From Agarophyton chilense (Eukaryota; Rhodophyta; Florideophyceae; Gracilariales; Gracilariaceae), in assembly GCA_030374765.1 (NCBI GenBank), contig JARGXX010000031.1, positions 496,001 through 560,000 on the forward strand: a DNA stretch of 64,000 nucleotides, read 5' to 3'. Positions 22,327-32,314 of the stretch are shown one piece after another; positions within the stretch are counted from its first letter, which is position 1; every line of letters starts with the position of its first letter. The notes under the pieces were generated by a model, which worked only from the letters and a program-made list of their open reading frames with translations, did not search any database and was not told the DNA's origin. The translations under genes and the position numbers were made by a program.

Positions 22327-22344
22327 TGGTCTTCCGACTTAGAA
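22327..22344 (+). other. Primer binding site of element 2
   Basis: TGGTCTTCCGACTTAGAA starts two bases after the LTR. It is the complement of a tRNA 3' end and differs at one base from the site in element 1. Confidence 0.8.
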
Positions 22345-22551
22345 TCCGTTCTCGGACTTTTGGGTTGGTCATCCACGTGTTGGAATATCTCTTGGAAGAG
22401 GAAGCACCGTCGTGAAGATTTGCTGTAGTGGTCCCCTTTGGAAAGGGTGGAATTGGTTTTTATTTTTGTTTTGTGTTACGTCATCCGTTCTCCGGGAATC
22501 TTGTGATCGAATTTCATCGTTACCCCGAATCGTCGGTGTCGTGTTTGCAGC

Positions 22552-24582
22552 ATGACGTCGCCTACCCGTGGTTCCAGGACTGGATCGAACCGTCAAGCGG
22601 ATTCAGTGCCCCCGGCCCCGCCTAGGTCGAGGAGCTCAATTCCCGAAGATCGGAACGATTCCGGTATCGATCCGGACACTCGGAGAGCACTCTCAGTGGT
22701 TTCAGGTCCTCGAGAGGTCGTGGCTGTGGGCCCAGCTTCAGTGGTGGAGACCCCCTCAGCAGCACCCCGAAGTCGGGCCGACCCTGAATTACAGCGCCTG
22801 GAGACTCGAATCGATATCGCCAACGCGGCTCACGTCGAGCTCCTTCAGGAGGTTACTACCCTCCGCCTCAAGGTGGAGGACGCCCAGGTGCGGGGAGTCA
22901 CCGAGGACCTTTGTACCCTGAGGAGGGATGTGAATTCCCTTTTGGAAAGCTTTGGTACCCCTGGGGTCTTTATCCAGGAGTACCGGAGCCTCGTGGAGGA
23001 ACACCGCGTGCAAGCGGAACGCTTCCGAGCTCGGCTGGACACCCTCGAGGCCATTATCCGTATGGACGGAGACACAGAAGTCTCGAAGGATAAACCCGAC
23101 GTTTCGGAAGACGAAGAACACCGCTCCGCTAAACGGGACCGCCGCAAGTCCAAGAAGAGGGTTCACCTCCAAGAGGATTTATCGGATTCCGATCCCAATC
23201 GCTCGTCATCGAGTTCGTCCTCCGAATCTTCGGATAGTGAAGATGGACGCCGGTCATCCCGGGCGACTCGGTCGAAGGCTACTTACACCTCTCAAGGGGC
23301 AATCCGTACCCGGAAGAAGGGTAGGAAACACCTTGGATTAAGGGAGCTGAAGCCGACGAATCCTCTCTATCGGAAGCTGCTATCGTACCGCTATTACCGG
23401 TTGGATAACCCTTCGGGAGATCGAACATCCCGCGGAACGGGTAAGGTCAAGGACTACATCAAAAGGCTGAGCATCACCCTACAGAAGAGGGAGTTCACAG
23501 GAACAGACCCAATTCTGGTGCTCGATTTCCTTGCGAGGTTCGTCCAGGAGGCTGACATCCTCGGTATGAGTGAAGCGCAAGCGTATCTTGCATTACCCTA
23601 TTTCTTAAAGGGGATGCCTGAAGACCAGTTCAACTCCGTCCGTGGATCATCCCGAGCCTCGGAAGGGGGAGTCACGTGCTGGCCCGAAGCGGTGCAGTAC
23701 CTCTTGAGGTCATACGCTACTAGAAATGCGATTCAGGAAGCAATCCTTGCATTAAGGGATACGCGGCAGAAGCCGATGGAAACCGAAACGGTGTATTCAA
23801 CTCGCTTGAATAAAGCGTTTCACCGATGCGGGAATTTATTCCCCGTTTACGAGAGATGCACCATCTTTGTGGATGGTTTGGACCCCTCGATAAGGGCATT
23901 GGTTGCCCGACATCGGGAAGAGAAGCACAAGCTGACCTACTTGGAACTGGTTCAGTACGCCCAGGCTGAGGGGGATACTCTCCGTGCCCGGCAGAACCGA
24001 AAGAGTCGGCCAACACGTGCACTCCTCGCCGATGGAGGTAACTCGTCTTTGTCACTCGCAGGAGGCCCTGCCCCTGTGGGGGTCAATGATAACATTCACT
24101 TCATGGGAAGTAACCCCGAATCTATGGGCACGTCTGAGTTGCCGTCGACATCCGCTCCGACTACGGATGAAGACCCTGCGCTCTATACCCACGGACGGAG
24201 GGTGCCAGCCGCATCGCTACCTTTTGCGAATACCGCTGCTCGGTTCTCTCGCCCCGGATGGAGGGATACAGCTCCACGTCGCGTGGATTCACGTCCACAA
24301 CCGAACCCGGCAGAGCTGATTTGCTATTTGTGTTACCTCCGTGGTCACAAAGCACCAGACTGCACATTTCCCTTGCGGGAGGGTTCACGAATTATCGCTC
24401 AGTACGAGGCTCTGACCCCCGAGGAAAAAGCTCAAGTCCCGAGTAAGTCCTATGAGGAACAAAGAATACTCCGAGCTCACCTTGTTGACAGGGATACAGA
24501 ACTTGTACCCGCGAACGGGGAACAACCGGTCCCCTTCGAGGCAGCTGCAACGAATTCGGTGGGGTCCGCTTCGAAAAACTAA
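22552..24582 (+). CDS. gag of element 2
   Basis: About 676 residues. A Ser/Pro-rich start is followed by a predicted coiled coil (about residues 80-165), an acidic/serine-rich linker and a basic patch. The capsid-like region (about 275-480) contains a helical segment typical of retrotransposon gag. Near the C-terminus is a CCHC zinc knuckle starting CYLCYLRGHK. It would form the particle and bind element RNA. It looks whole. pol follows in the -1 frame, so a frameshift or reinitiation of the kind known in this family probably links them. Confidence 0.9.
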   Translation: MTSPTRGSRTGSNRQADSVPPAPPRSRSSIPEDRNDSGIDPDTRRALSVVSGPREVVAVGPASVVETPSAAPRSRADPELQRLETRIDIANAAHVELLQEVTTLRLKVEDAQVRGVTEDLCTLRRDVNSLLESFGTPGVFIQEYRSLVEEHRVQAERFRARLDTLEAIIRMDGDTEVSKDKPDVSEDEEHRSAKRDRRKSKKRVHLQEDLSDSDPNRSSSSSSSESSDSEDGRRSSRATRSKATYTSQGAIRTRKKGRKHLGLRELKPTNPLYRKLLSYRYYRLDNPSGDRTSRGTGKVKDYIKRLSITLQKREFTGTDPILVLDFLARFVQEADILGMSEAQAYLALPYFLKGMPEDQFNSVRGSSRASEGGVTCWPEAVQYLLRSYATRNAIQEAILALRDTRQKPMETETVYSTRLNKAFHRCGNLFPVYERCTIFVDGLDPSIRALVARHREEKHKLTYLELVQYAQAEGDTLRARQNRKSRPTRALLADGGNSSLSLAGGPAPVGVNDNIHFMGSNPESMGTSELPSTSAPTTDEDPALYTHGRRVPAASLPFANTAARFSRPGWRDTAPRRVDSRPQPNPAELICYLCYLRGHKAPDCTFPLREGSRIIAQYEALTPEEKAQVPSKSYEEQRILRAHLVDRDTELVPANGEQPVPFEAAATNSVGSASKN

Positions 24583-24584
24583 AC

Positions 24585-27500
24585 TTGGGAGTCTCCCCTG
24601 CTGGAGGGGCGTCTTCTAAGCCGGAGTTGAAGACGCCCGAGGCGCTCCAGCTTCGCTCCCCAGCTGTGACTATCCTTTCAAGGAGAACGGCTGACACCGA
24701 CGTTAACTCGGGATACTTTAGTGTCCTCCGTCGCCCGTGGATACGGTCCCGTAATCTCCGTATTCCGGATCGAGTTATGGTAATAGCCAAGCGAAATTAT
24801 AAAGTATTCGCCGACTTCGGCCTGTCCAACCAGTTTATGGTTCGTCAAATATCTGTCCTGGATACAGGAGCCGCTCCTAACTTAATTCATGTTGAATTGT
24901 TACCGCCGCTGCTCCGGGTTCAAGTTCGTACCGGTCCACGTTTGGATATCGCCGATGCGAACAACAACCCGCTACGGACACTGGGTACAATTTCCCTCAT
25001 GGTGAGGTTAGGCTCCTATCTCGTTCAGCTAGAGTTTATTGTATGCAAGTCACTTGCAGCACCAGTCATACTGGGTTGTGACTTTTGCGACCGCTTCGTT
25101 GAAGCCATCCGTCCTCGGAATAGAACTGTGGAACTCGAAGACGGTTCTACGATCCCAATCGTTCGTAAACCTTTACAGGGAACAGCGCGAACACGCGTTC
25201 CTCTCCCTGTCGCGCAGGAATCTGTGAAGAAGGACCCGGCGTCTACACGGGTAAAGGTTGCGAAGTCAGTGGCTATCCCGCCAGAAACCCAGGTTTGGGT
25301 CACAGTTGTTACCAAGCAAATTGGTGTGCATGTGGTACAACCGAACCCGTCTCTGTATACGCGGCGTCAACTCGCCCTTGCGAATGGGGTTGTCTCCGTG
25401 GAACCGGATAAACCTTTCAAGTTTTTGGTAGCCAACTTTGGAAAGACAACGCAGCATTTGGTCAAACACCAGATCCTGGGTTCTGTTCTTCCACACCCGC
25501 ATGCGGTCGTACCTACAAAGATCTCTATCGCAGAGGTCCTTGGTGTGGTGGACCCTAAGGAGGGGGAGGACACTGCCGAAATCGCGGAAGACGGTGAGCA
25601 TACGACTGCAGCTCCACACGCTGAACACTTTAAACCTCAGAAGGTTACGGCCCCTATCACAGGAGCAGACCAGACGGATCCTGTTCAGGAATTGGAGAAA
25701 TGGGATCTCAACCATGTACCCGCATCTCATCGGGAGAAGCTGAGGCACATGCTTCGTGAATTTACCCCCATGTGGGGTGGTTCCCTTGGAACTATTGGGA
25801 TTACAGAACACCGCATCGAGTTGTTACCGAACACTCGGCCTATTGCCCAACACCCTTACAGGGCTGGACCGAAAGCTCGGGAAGAGGAGAAATCTCAGGT
25901 GGAGAAGATGCTTAAAGCGGGCGTAATTGAACCTGCCCAGTCCGCTTGGGCCTCACCAGTGGTGTTAGTTCCGAAACCGGATGGATCGTGGCGTTTCTGC
26001 ATCGATTACAGACGCCTGAACGAGGTAACCATTAAGGATGTGTACCCGATCCCTCGGATGGACGAATACATCGACTCCCTTGGGAGCGCTACTGTTTTCT
26101 CTACCCTCGACGCTAATTCGGGCTACTGGCAAGTCCCTATTAGGGAGGAAGATCGAGACAAAACGGCTTTCGTGTGTCATCAAGGACTTTTCCTATTCCG
26201 GAGGATGCCTTTTGGGTTGACAAATGCCCCCGCAACGTTTCAACTGGCGATAGACATTCTGTTGGCTCCCTTCAAGTGGAGGACGTGTCTAGTGTATTTA
26301 GACGACATTATTGTCTTCTCCAACAACCTGGATGACCACCTCGAACACGTCAGGGACGTAATGAAGATACTCCGCGACGCTGGAATCACCTTGAAACTCA
26401 AGAAGTGCGAGTTTTTCACCGATTCGGTTAAGTATCTGGGTCATATCATCCGTCCCGGACAGCTTTCAATCGATGAAGTACGAGTGAAATCCTTGAAGGA
26501 AGCAAAACACCCGAAAACTCAAACGGAGTTGCGATCCTTTTTAGGTCTGTGTAACGTGTATCGCCGATTCGTCCCGAACTTTGCGGATATTGCCACCCCC
26601 CTCAACAGGCTCCTGACGAAGGGACAACCAGTTGAACTGGAACCTTTTGGCGACGCGGAAGCGTCTGCCTTCACGGCACTGGTGAATGCCGTAACATCAC
26701 CGCCAATCTTGGCTCTACCCAATCCTGGGCTCCCTTACGAAGTGGACACCGATGCTAGTGCAAACCAAGTAGGGTTTGCACTGTTCCGATCCTCTAAGGA
26801 TGGTGAACGTCACCCTATTGGGTACTGGTCACGTTCCCTGAATGTCCATGAAAGGAACTACTCGGTCTCCGAGAAAGAATGTTTAGCCGTTGTGTGGGCC
26901 TTAGCTACACTTCGCCCCTATCTGATGGGTACTCGTTTCAAAGTCCATACGGACCACGCATGCTTGCGTTGGCTCCTGGAGATCTCCGAACCCTCGGGCC
27001 GCCTTGTGCGCTGGCGTCTCCGACTGTCGGAATTCGACTTTGAGATCCTGTACAACAAAGGGAAGCTGAACACTCAGGCTGATGCACTATCCCGCTTTGG
27101 AACCACAGCGGAAACGGAACCCTACGAGGACGATGACATCCCATGTTTTATGGTATCGGACCTCGAGGGAGGAGCTCAACCGCTGACGGATGATGTTTGT
27201 GACGATATACTCGTCAACGAGAGTCTGGATTCGCCGACCGGCTCTTTTATACCTATCTCTCCAGAGGAGATGATACGCGAGCATCAGCTCGACCCATTCT
27301 GTACACAGATTCGGGCTCGCCTCAACGGAGGATTTCAGTTACCTTTCGAGGACGACGATCAGGGTTACCTAATCAAGACCGTTAGACCTCGCCCGAGGAT
27401 AGTGGTGCCGCAAACCCTACAACAGAGGGTATTACACCTCACTCACTATGTGAAGGTTGGTGCCCACCCCGGGGGAAGAAAACTGTACCTCACGTTGAGA

Positions 27501-29117
27501 AGGGACTTTTACTGGCCGGCAATGGCATTCGATTGTTACGCCGTCAGACGGGCCTGCGCCAATTGCGCCAAGAATGAAGTCAAACTTCGGAAGCACTCTA
27601 AGAAGTTGACGCTGTTCCCGGCACGGGCTCCACTCGAGTTCGTGGCCATAGACATCCTAGGGGAGTTTATCAGGACGCCCCGAGGTCATCGGTATCTGCT
27701 TGTCATTTCTGACAGATTCTCTAAGCTAACGAGAACTGTGCCGCTGAAGCGGATCACCGCCGCTACCGTCGCGCAAGCGTTCGTGACCCATTGGGTGTGC
27801 GTATATGGACCGCCGGTGCAGTTGTTATCCGACAACGGAGGGCAATTCGCATCAAAGTTCTTTCAGGATGTATGTCGAATCCTTGATGTAAGGAATTTAT
27901 TTGTTACTACGTATCACCCTCAGGGGAATGGCCAAATGGAAAGGTTTAACCGCACGATACTCAACGCTTTGAGATCTTATGTGGCGGATCACCCCAAAAA
28001 TTGGGACTTGTACACAGACGCTATCACGTATGCATACAACACCCTGGTACATCGGGTTACATCTTTATCCCCATTCGAACTGGTACTGTCGAGGACACCG
28101 CCGCCGGTCGCCATCGAGGCTCAACCGACGCTGTCGACGTACCCGTCACCGGGATTGTACCGAGAAGCCTGTAAGGAGTGGCTTACGAAGATGGTGCGGA
28201 TAGCCCGGAAAGCAATGGACAAAGCTCAACGCGCCTACAAGAAGGACTTTGACAATCGGGTTCGTAAACCTCTACCTCAGGTGGAGCCCGACGACTTCGT
28301 CTTCCTTCGAAAGGAATACTACAATCCTGAAAAGGAACGTAGGCACAAGCTTTCGCCAATTGTGGACGGGCCCTATCGTGTGGTTTCTGTAGACCCGGAC
28401 ACGGTGGTATTGGATATCGCTAACCGCCACGAACGGATCTCCAGGGACCGCATCACACGAGCGCCCAACCAAAATGTGGAAGTGGTGTCGGCACTAACGC
28501 CCTCCACAGGGGATGATTCAACGGAAGCTAACCCGTCAGGCGGAGATTCGAACACCCTCCCCGTTATACTTCCGCACCCGGAACGTGGTTTAACCGACCT
28601 ACCGGAAACTTCGGATACTCCCGAACCTGGGCCCGCTCCCTCAAGGGCCCAGCAAACAAACTCTTACAGAGTTACTCCCCCACCGGAGGTAGTCAAGCCT
28701 CCTGGCTCTCCGCCTAAGGAGGGGGAGGAGGACTTAGTTCCTTCGCAGGACGATTTTTCGCCGTCAGCCAGTCGCCCTAACAGGGAATCTAGTTCTCACA
28801 GTGAGACGGCGAGCCCGACCGAGCCGGCGACAGAGAAGTCACAACCCCAGCGTATGGGTAGCGACATCACCGCCGACCCAGCCGAGCACGATGTCAGAAA
28901 AGATGACGAAAACCCGCCTAGGGAGAGTCGTGTGGAGAACTCCGCACCCGGAACGCCTACAGAGCCGACGATCACCCGCCGCCGCGGAAGAGACACTGAG
29001 GTGTCGCACACTCAAACCCCGCTTTCTCGGGAACGAGCTGTGTCAGCGGACCCGCACGGGGAAGATCTCGACGACGAGGTTGACCAAATTTGGCTCTCTG
29101 TTATGGAATGGGAATAG
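24585..29117 (+). CDS. pol of element 2: PR, RT, RNase H, integrase
   Basis: A whole frame of about 1510 codons. The aspartic protease carries VLDTGAAPN (about residue 90). Reverse transcriptase (about 470-640) carries MPFGLTNAP and VYLDDII. RNase H (about 725-850) carries VDTDAS and HTDH. The integrase zinc module (about 945-1000, H-x...-C-x2-C) is followed by the core (about 1020-1150, with D, D and E in VAIDIL, LSDNGG and QMERFN) and a GPY-type C-terminal module (VDGPYRVV). A roughly 200-residue Pro/Glu/Ser-rich tail ends the frame instead of a fused chromodomain, which is unusual for a chromovirus. The first codons lack an early ATG, as expected for a frame reached from gag. Confidence 0.93.
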   Translation: MGVSPAGGASSKPELKTPEALQLRSPAVTILSRRTADTDVNSGYFSVLRRPWIRSRNLRIPDRVMVIAKRNYKVFADFGLSNQFMVRQISVLDTGAAPNLIHVELLPPLLRVQVRTGPRLDIADANNNPLRTLGTISLMVRLGSYLVQLEFIVCKSLAAPVILGCDFCDRFVEAIRPRNRTVELEDGSTIPIVRKPLQGTARTRVPLPVAQESVKKDPASTRVKVAKSVAIPPETQVWVTVVTKQIGVHVVQPNPSLYTRRQLALANGVVSVEPDKPFKFLVANFGKTTQHLVKHQILGSVLPHPHAVVPTKISIAEVLGVVDPKEGEDTAEIAEDGEHTTAAPHAEHFKPQKVTAPITGADQTDPVQELEKWDLNHVPASHREKLRHMLREFTPMWGGSLGTIGITEHRIELLPNTRPIAQHPYRAGPKAREEEKSQVEKMLKAGVIEPAQSAWASPVVLVPKPDGSWRFCIDYRRLNEVTIKDVYPIPRMDEYIDSLGSATVFSTLDANSGYWQVPIREEDRDKTAFVCHQGLFLFRRMPFGLTNAPATFQLAIDILLAPFKWRTCLVYLDDIIVFSNNLDDHLEHVRDVMKILRDAGITLKLKKCEFFTDSVKYLGHIIRPGQLSIDEVRVKSLKEAKHPKTQTELRSFLGLCNVYRRFVPNFADIATPLNRLLTKGQPVELEPFGDAEASAFTALVNAVTSPPILALPNPGLPYEVDTDASANQVGFALFRSSKDGERHPIGYWSRSLNVHERNYSVSEKECLAVVWALATLRPYLMGTRFKVHTDHACLRWLLEISEPSGRLVRWRLRLSEFDFEILYNKGKLNTQADALSRFGTTAETEPYEDDDIPCFMVSDLEGGAQPLTDDVCDDILVNESLDSPTGSFIPISPEEMIREHQLDPFCTQIRARLNGGFQLPFEDDDQGYLIKTVRPRPRIVVPQTLQQRVLHLTHYVKVGAHPGGRKLYLTLRRDFYWPAMAFDCYAVRRACANCAKNEVKLRKHSKKLTLFPARAPLEFVAIDILGEFIRTPRGHRYLLVISDRFSKLTRTVPLKRITAATVAQAFVTHWVCVYGPPVQLLSDNGGQFASKFFQDVCRILDVRNLFVTTYHPQGNGQMERFNRTILNALRSYVADHPKNWDLYTDAITYAYNTLVHRVTSLSPFELVLSRTPPPVAIEAQPTLSTYPSPGLYREACKEWLTKMVRIARKAMDKAQRAYKKDFDNRVRKPLPQVEPDDFVFLRKEYYNPEKERRHKLSPIVDGPYRVVSVDPDTVVLDIANRHERISRDRITRAPNQNVEVVSALTPSTGDDSTEANPSGGDSNTLPVILPHPERGLTDLPETSDTPEPGPAPSRAQQTNSYRVTPPPEVVKPPGSPPKEGEEDLVPSQDDFSPSASRPNRESSSHSETASPTEPATEKSQPQRMGSDITADPAEHDVRKDDENPPRESRVENSAPGTPTEPTITRRRGRDTEVSHTQTPLSRERAVSADPHGEDLDDEVDQIWLSVMEWE

Positions 29118-29616
29118 GAACTCCTATGGAGACACTGGAACCCTCAGGAATGGGAAAGAAATGAGTAAGACCCGTCGGGGAAAGCTCAGGAGAGTGCTAG
29201 CGCGTGTCGAAAGCGCCACCTCACATCCGCTTGCGGAGTGGCAACCGGCGCCCGCGCATTTATGTGGCACACGTCGAATGGCACCCAGCCAGTCAAAAGG
29301 CTCTGACGCCCAACCGTCGCGCAAACCGCCTCCGTCGCACGGCGCGTTACACAAGGGCAACCTTCGTCCCCGTAGCTCGGGTTGACGTTGATGTCTTACC
29401 CCCCTGAGATTGGAGACGCTACCGCGTCGCGGTTTCTCAACCGTCACAGAATCTAAGAACACCGTTGTTATTGGGAAGATCTCAGCTTTAAGAAAAACCC
29501 AAAACCGGGCCGTTTTGACTCCGTAGACGGAAGTTACAATGTAGCCCACAGGCCACTCGGCGCCGTTTGGACGAAGTGCTGAGACCCGCTCGCAACACGG
29601 TAAAGAACCCACCTGG
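29118..29616. other. Non-coding stretch between pol and chromodomain frames
   Basis: No supported coding sequence. It holds the first copy (29225-29257) of a 33-bp sequence repeated at 30521-30553. Confidence 0.5.
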
Positions 29617-29907
29617 GTGTGTCTAGACCCTACGTTGACACCCTCAAGGGAACTAGAGCGTTCCAAGATGGAAGAGAAGCCCGAACAGGGAAAAGTGTAC
29701 CCGCAGGAATTCGTTATCGAGCGCATCGTGCGTCACATCTACACCCCCGAGGGAGAAGTTCGCTACCAAGTCCGATGGTACGGATACTCGCCTGATGAGG
29801 ATACAGTGGAACCCACTGAACACCTACCGAGGTCTAAGGTTTTATCCTATCACCGACGTGCTCGGGTAACCTTGCCTCCAAATCTGGATCGTGCCCAAGT
29901 CGGGTAA
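29617..29907 (+). CDS. Chromodomain frame of element 2
   Basis: A 96-codon frame; a second Met (MEEKPEQG) may be the true start. It encodes a chromodomain: FVIERIVRH, then YQVRWYGYSPDEDTVEP and a basic end. It lies 500 bp downstream of the pol stop. In most chromoviruses this domain is fused to the integrase C-terminus; here and in element 1 it stands alone, so it may be made from a spliced or separate message. Confidence 0.8.
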   Translation: MCLDPTLTPSRELERSKMEEKPEQGKVYPQEFVIERIVRHIYTPEGEVRYQVRWYGYSPDEDTVEPTEHLPRSKVLSYHRRARVTLPPNLDRAQVG

Positions 29908-30147
29908 ACCACCACGGGAACTGTGTGGATGCGACCTCGAAGTGAGGAAGATGCTGGACCTCTGAAGAGGAATTTAGGAGAGTATCCCGAAGAACACGTA
30001 TTGAGAGAGAATGCCTACTGGCCCTCGGCCTAGCGCCGTTAACCGGAGAACACAGCACCGGTTATCGGGACAGTTTATAATGAAAAAGGAAAAGAAGACC
30101 CACGAAGTGGAGAAGAAGATTAAGAAGAAGATTGGACCCTAGGAAGG

Positions 30148-30285
30148 GAAGAAGATGAAGAAGAAGATGAAGAAGAAGATGAAGAAGAAGATGAAGAAGA
30201 AGATGAAGAAGAAGATGAAGAAGAAGATGAAGAAGAAGATGAAGAAGAAGATGAAGAAGAAGATGAAGAAGAAGATGAAGAAGAT
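30148..30285. repeat. 12-bp minisatellite (GAAGAAGAAGAT)n
   Basis: About eleven copies, flanked on both sides by CCTAGGAAGG-like sequence. It lies inside element 2 between the chromodomain frame and the antisense region. In one frame it would read Glu/Asp, in another Lys/Met; no protein is supported. Confidence 0.95.
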
Positions 30286-30376
30286 CCTAGGAAGGAAGAA
30301 GAAAGGAAGTTATGCAAATATCAGAAGTTTACTATTGTCGCCAAGCTATGGACTCCACAATTGCCCGAAGGCGGAA

Positions 30377-32272
30377 CTACGGAAAGCCCGAGGAGGGACC
30401 CGCCCCACCGGTGGGATTCTGACCCTGATGGTACGCCGAGGCGAAAGCCAACATCTGGCTCACATCCGTCATACCCGGGGGAATCGGAATGCCTGCGTTC
30501 ACGAGGCCTTGTCGCACACTATCCGCTTGCGGAGTGGCAACCGGCGCCTGCGCAAGGGTGTTCACACCCCACCCGGGGGGAGCAGATGAACCGCCACCGG
30601 ATGCATTCGCCGCCGCAGCTGAGGTCGTTCCCACTGGTTGGAAGGGTGCAGATGGCTCCACAGGGAGTACTCCACTAGGAGCTGGCACTTCTTTATCCAA
30701 CGCTGGATCGTCCAGGTCTACTGGAGGCTCGTACTCGTAATCGTCGGTATAAATGAACCCCGTCGGGTGTCCAACCGCCATCGGTCGAGGCGAGTCAATC
30801 AGCGCCCGTGCTTGCGCCGCGCTGATGCGAACCCCTTCGAAGGGATTGTAATAGACTCAGTTACCGGAGCCCGGATCGTACCGGCCAGGAGACTTGTCTC
30901 GCGCGGATCCTTCCCCTGCGGGCTGATTTGCCACTGGAACTCGATCCCATTGGGTGTTGTCAATCAAGTCCAAGATTGGATACAGGTCCTGCACGTTGCT
31001 GGCCGAACCCAACGCTGGGACAAGGTCGATCTGACGCATGATGGTCCGTAGCATCGGAGGAATATACCAGATACGGAAATGGTCATGAGCATCCCAGAGA
31101 AGGTGCGCCGCTACGCGGGCTGCCCACTCGGCTGCAACGAGGGCCCAGTATCCCGAGTTCGGGTCGTGCATCAAACGAGACCCGATATAGTAGATACATG
31201 GGGGCAGTTCAGCAAAGCACCCTCGGGGGACCTCGACCTTACTCCACCAAGCTGGAAGGGGCACGAATCGCCCAACCTTCGCCGTGTTACGGATACGCTC
31301 CAGTTCCACGTTAGGATACGGGACAAGGAACCCGAAACGGGAGCGCGAGCGGCGCTCAAAGCGCACGCGTCGATCGAACCCATATTGGGTAAACTGCCGC
31401 TGAAGGTACCTGAATTCAGCCCGAAGAATGGGACGACTCCATTGGAGCATATCTTCTCGGAGAGGAAAACCCGGTCCGCGGAACTCGGCTTCGGGAAAGG
31501 CTGCCAGGTTATCCCCGTAGGAGACCTCACCGTACGTGCGGTAATAGGCGACATCGAACCCGTACTTCGGGGGAACCAGATGGTCAAAGCGTGACCTCTC
31601 CAATCGCTGGTAGGCCAGAGCCGCCATCGCTGCGCGCGCCTTGTCCAGGGACTCCCCGCGACTGCGGTATAGATACTAAGGCTCTATGGCTACCTGCGCC
31701 CTCCAATCGGGAGAACGTACAACCTCAACAGGTAGGCCACCCGGCAATAAGCCGTCCTCCACGTAGGAGTCGATGAGCTCATCGTCGCGAACCACTGTCG
31801 GATGGAACCACGGAGCGCGGGAATATATCACCGGATCGGTAAGGGGACTCCACCTTCGAAAGGATTCGTTTGAGATCCAACCTCTGGAGTTTGCTACCAA
31901 GGGCATCGCATGAGCGGAGTTCCACGCCACCGCGTTAATGTCCAAATCCTCCTGAGGATGTCGGTTGCCCGCCGAGGCGGAAGGTTCGGTACCTGACGGA
32001 GCCGCATCCAAACCGGAGAAATATCCACCCTGCTGGGGAGCTTCGTTGTCCGCCGGCGCGGAGGCCGATGGCCCCGAGAGTGGGTTGATGACGTATGGGT
32101 TCATTCCCTTGAGAGGGCTAGTCGAGACCGCTGTCGCGAGAAGTTGCTTATCGCCGAAAGTCGGAGGAGTAGAAGAAAGTTGTACCGATGTGCCGGTTTT
32201 GTGGCGATCCTCAGAAGTGGTGAAGGACCCCATTGGGAAAGAAGTATGTATAGTGATCGGAAAATTAGACAC
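30377..32272 (-). pseudogene. Antisense coding region of element 2
   Basis: Minus-strand coding region opposite to pol, starting about 40 bp inside the 3' LTR and running toward pol. It has about three open blocks (roughly 198, 256 and 134 codons), so it is either broken about twice or spliced. The middle block carries an LVPPKY motif, WWSKVEV, PPCIYYIGS, a W/A-rich stretch and RIWYIPP. The last block is Pro/Gly/Ala-rich. It is homologous to the plus-strand region of element 1. No known family is recognised. Its promoter would be at or in the 3' LTR, reading backwards. Confidence 0.65.
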
Positions 32273-32300
32273 CCGCGGCTCGGAATGTTCTTCCTCGTCT

Positions 32301-32314
32301 TAAGGAGGGGGAGA
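32301..32314 (+). other. Polypurine tract of element 2
   Basis: TAAGGAGGGGGAGA directly abuts the TG of the 3' LTR; it is the usual primer for plus-strand synthesis. Confidence 0.9.

Larger units (their letters stand above)
29225..30553. repeat. 33-bp direct repeat pair inside element 2
   Basis: 29225-29257 and 30521-30553 match at 32 of 33 bases (core CCGCTTGCGGAGTGG). The second copy lies within the antisense coding region, the first in the non-coding gap after pol. Confidence 0.85.

Noticed and set aside
30155-30589. Lys/Met repeat protein in element 2
   Set aside because: It is only the 12-bp minisatellite read in one frame.
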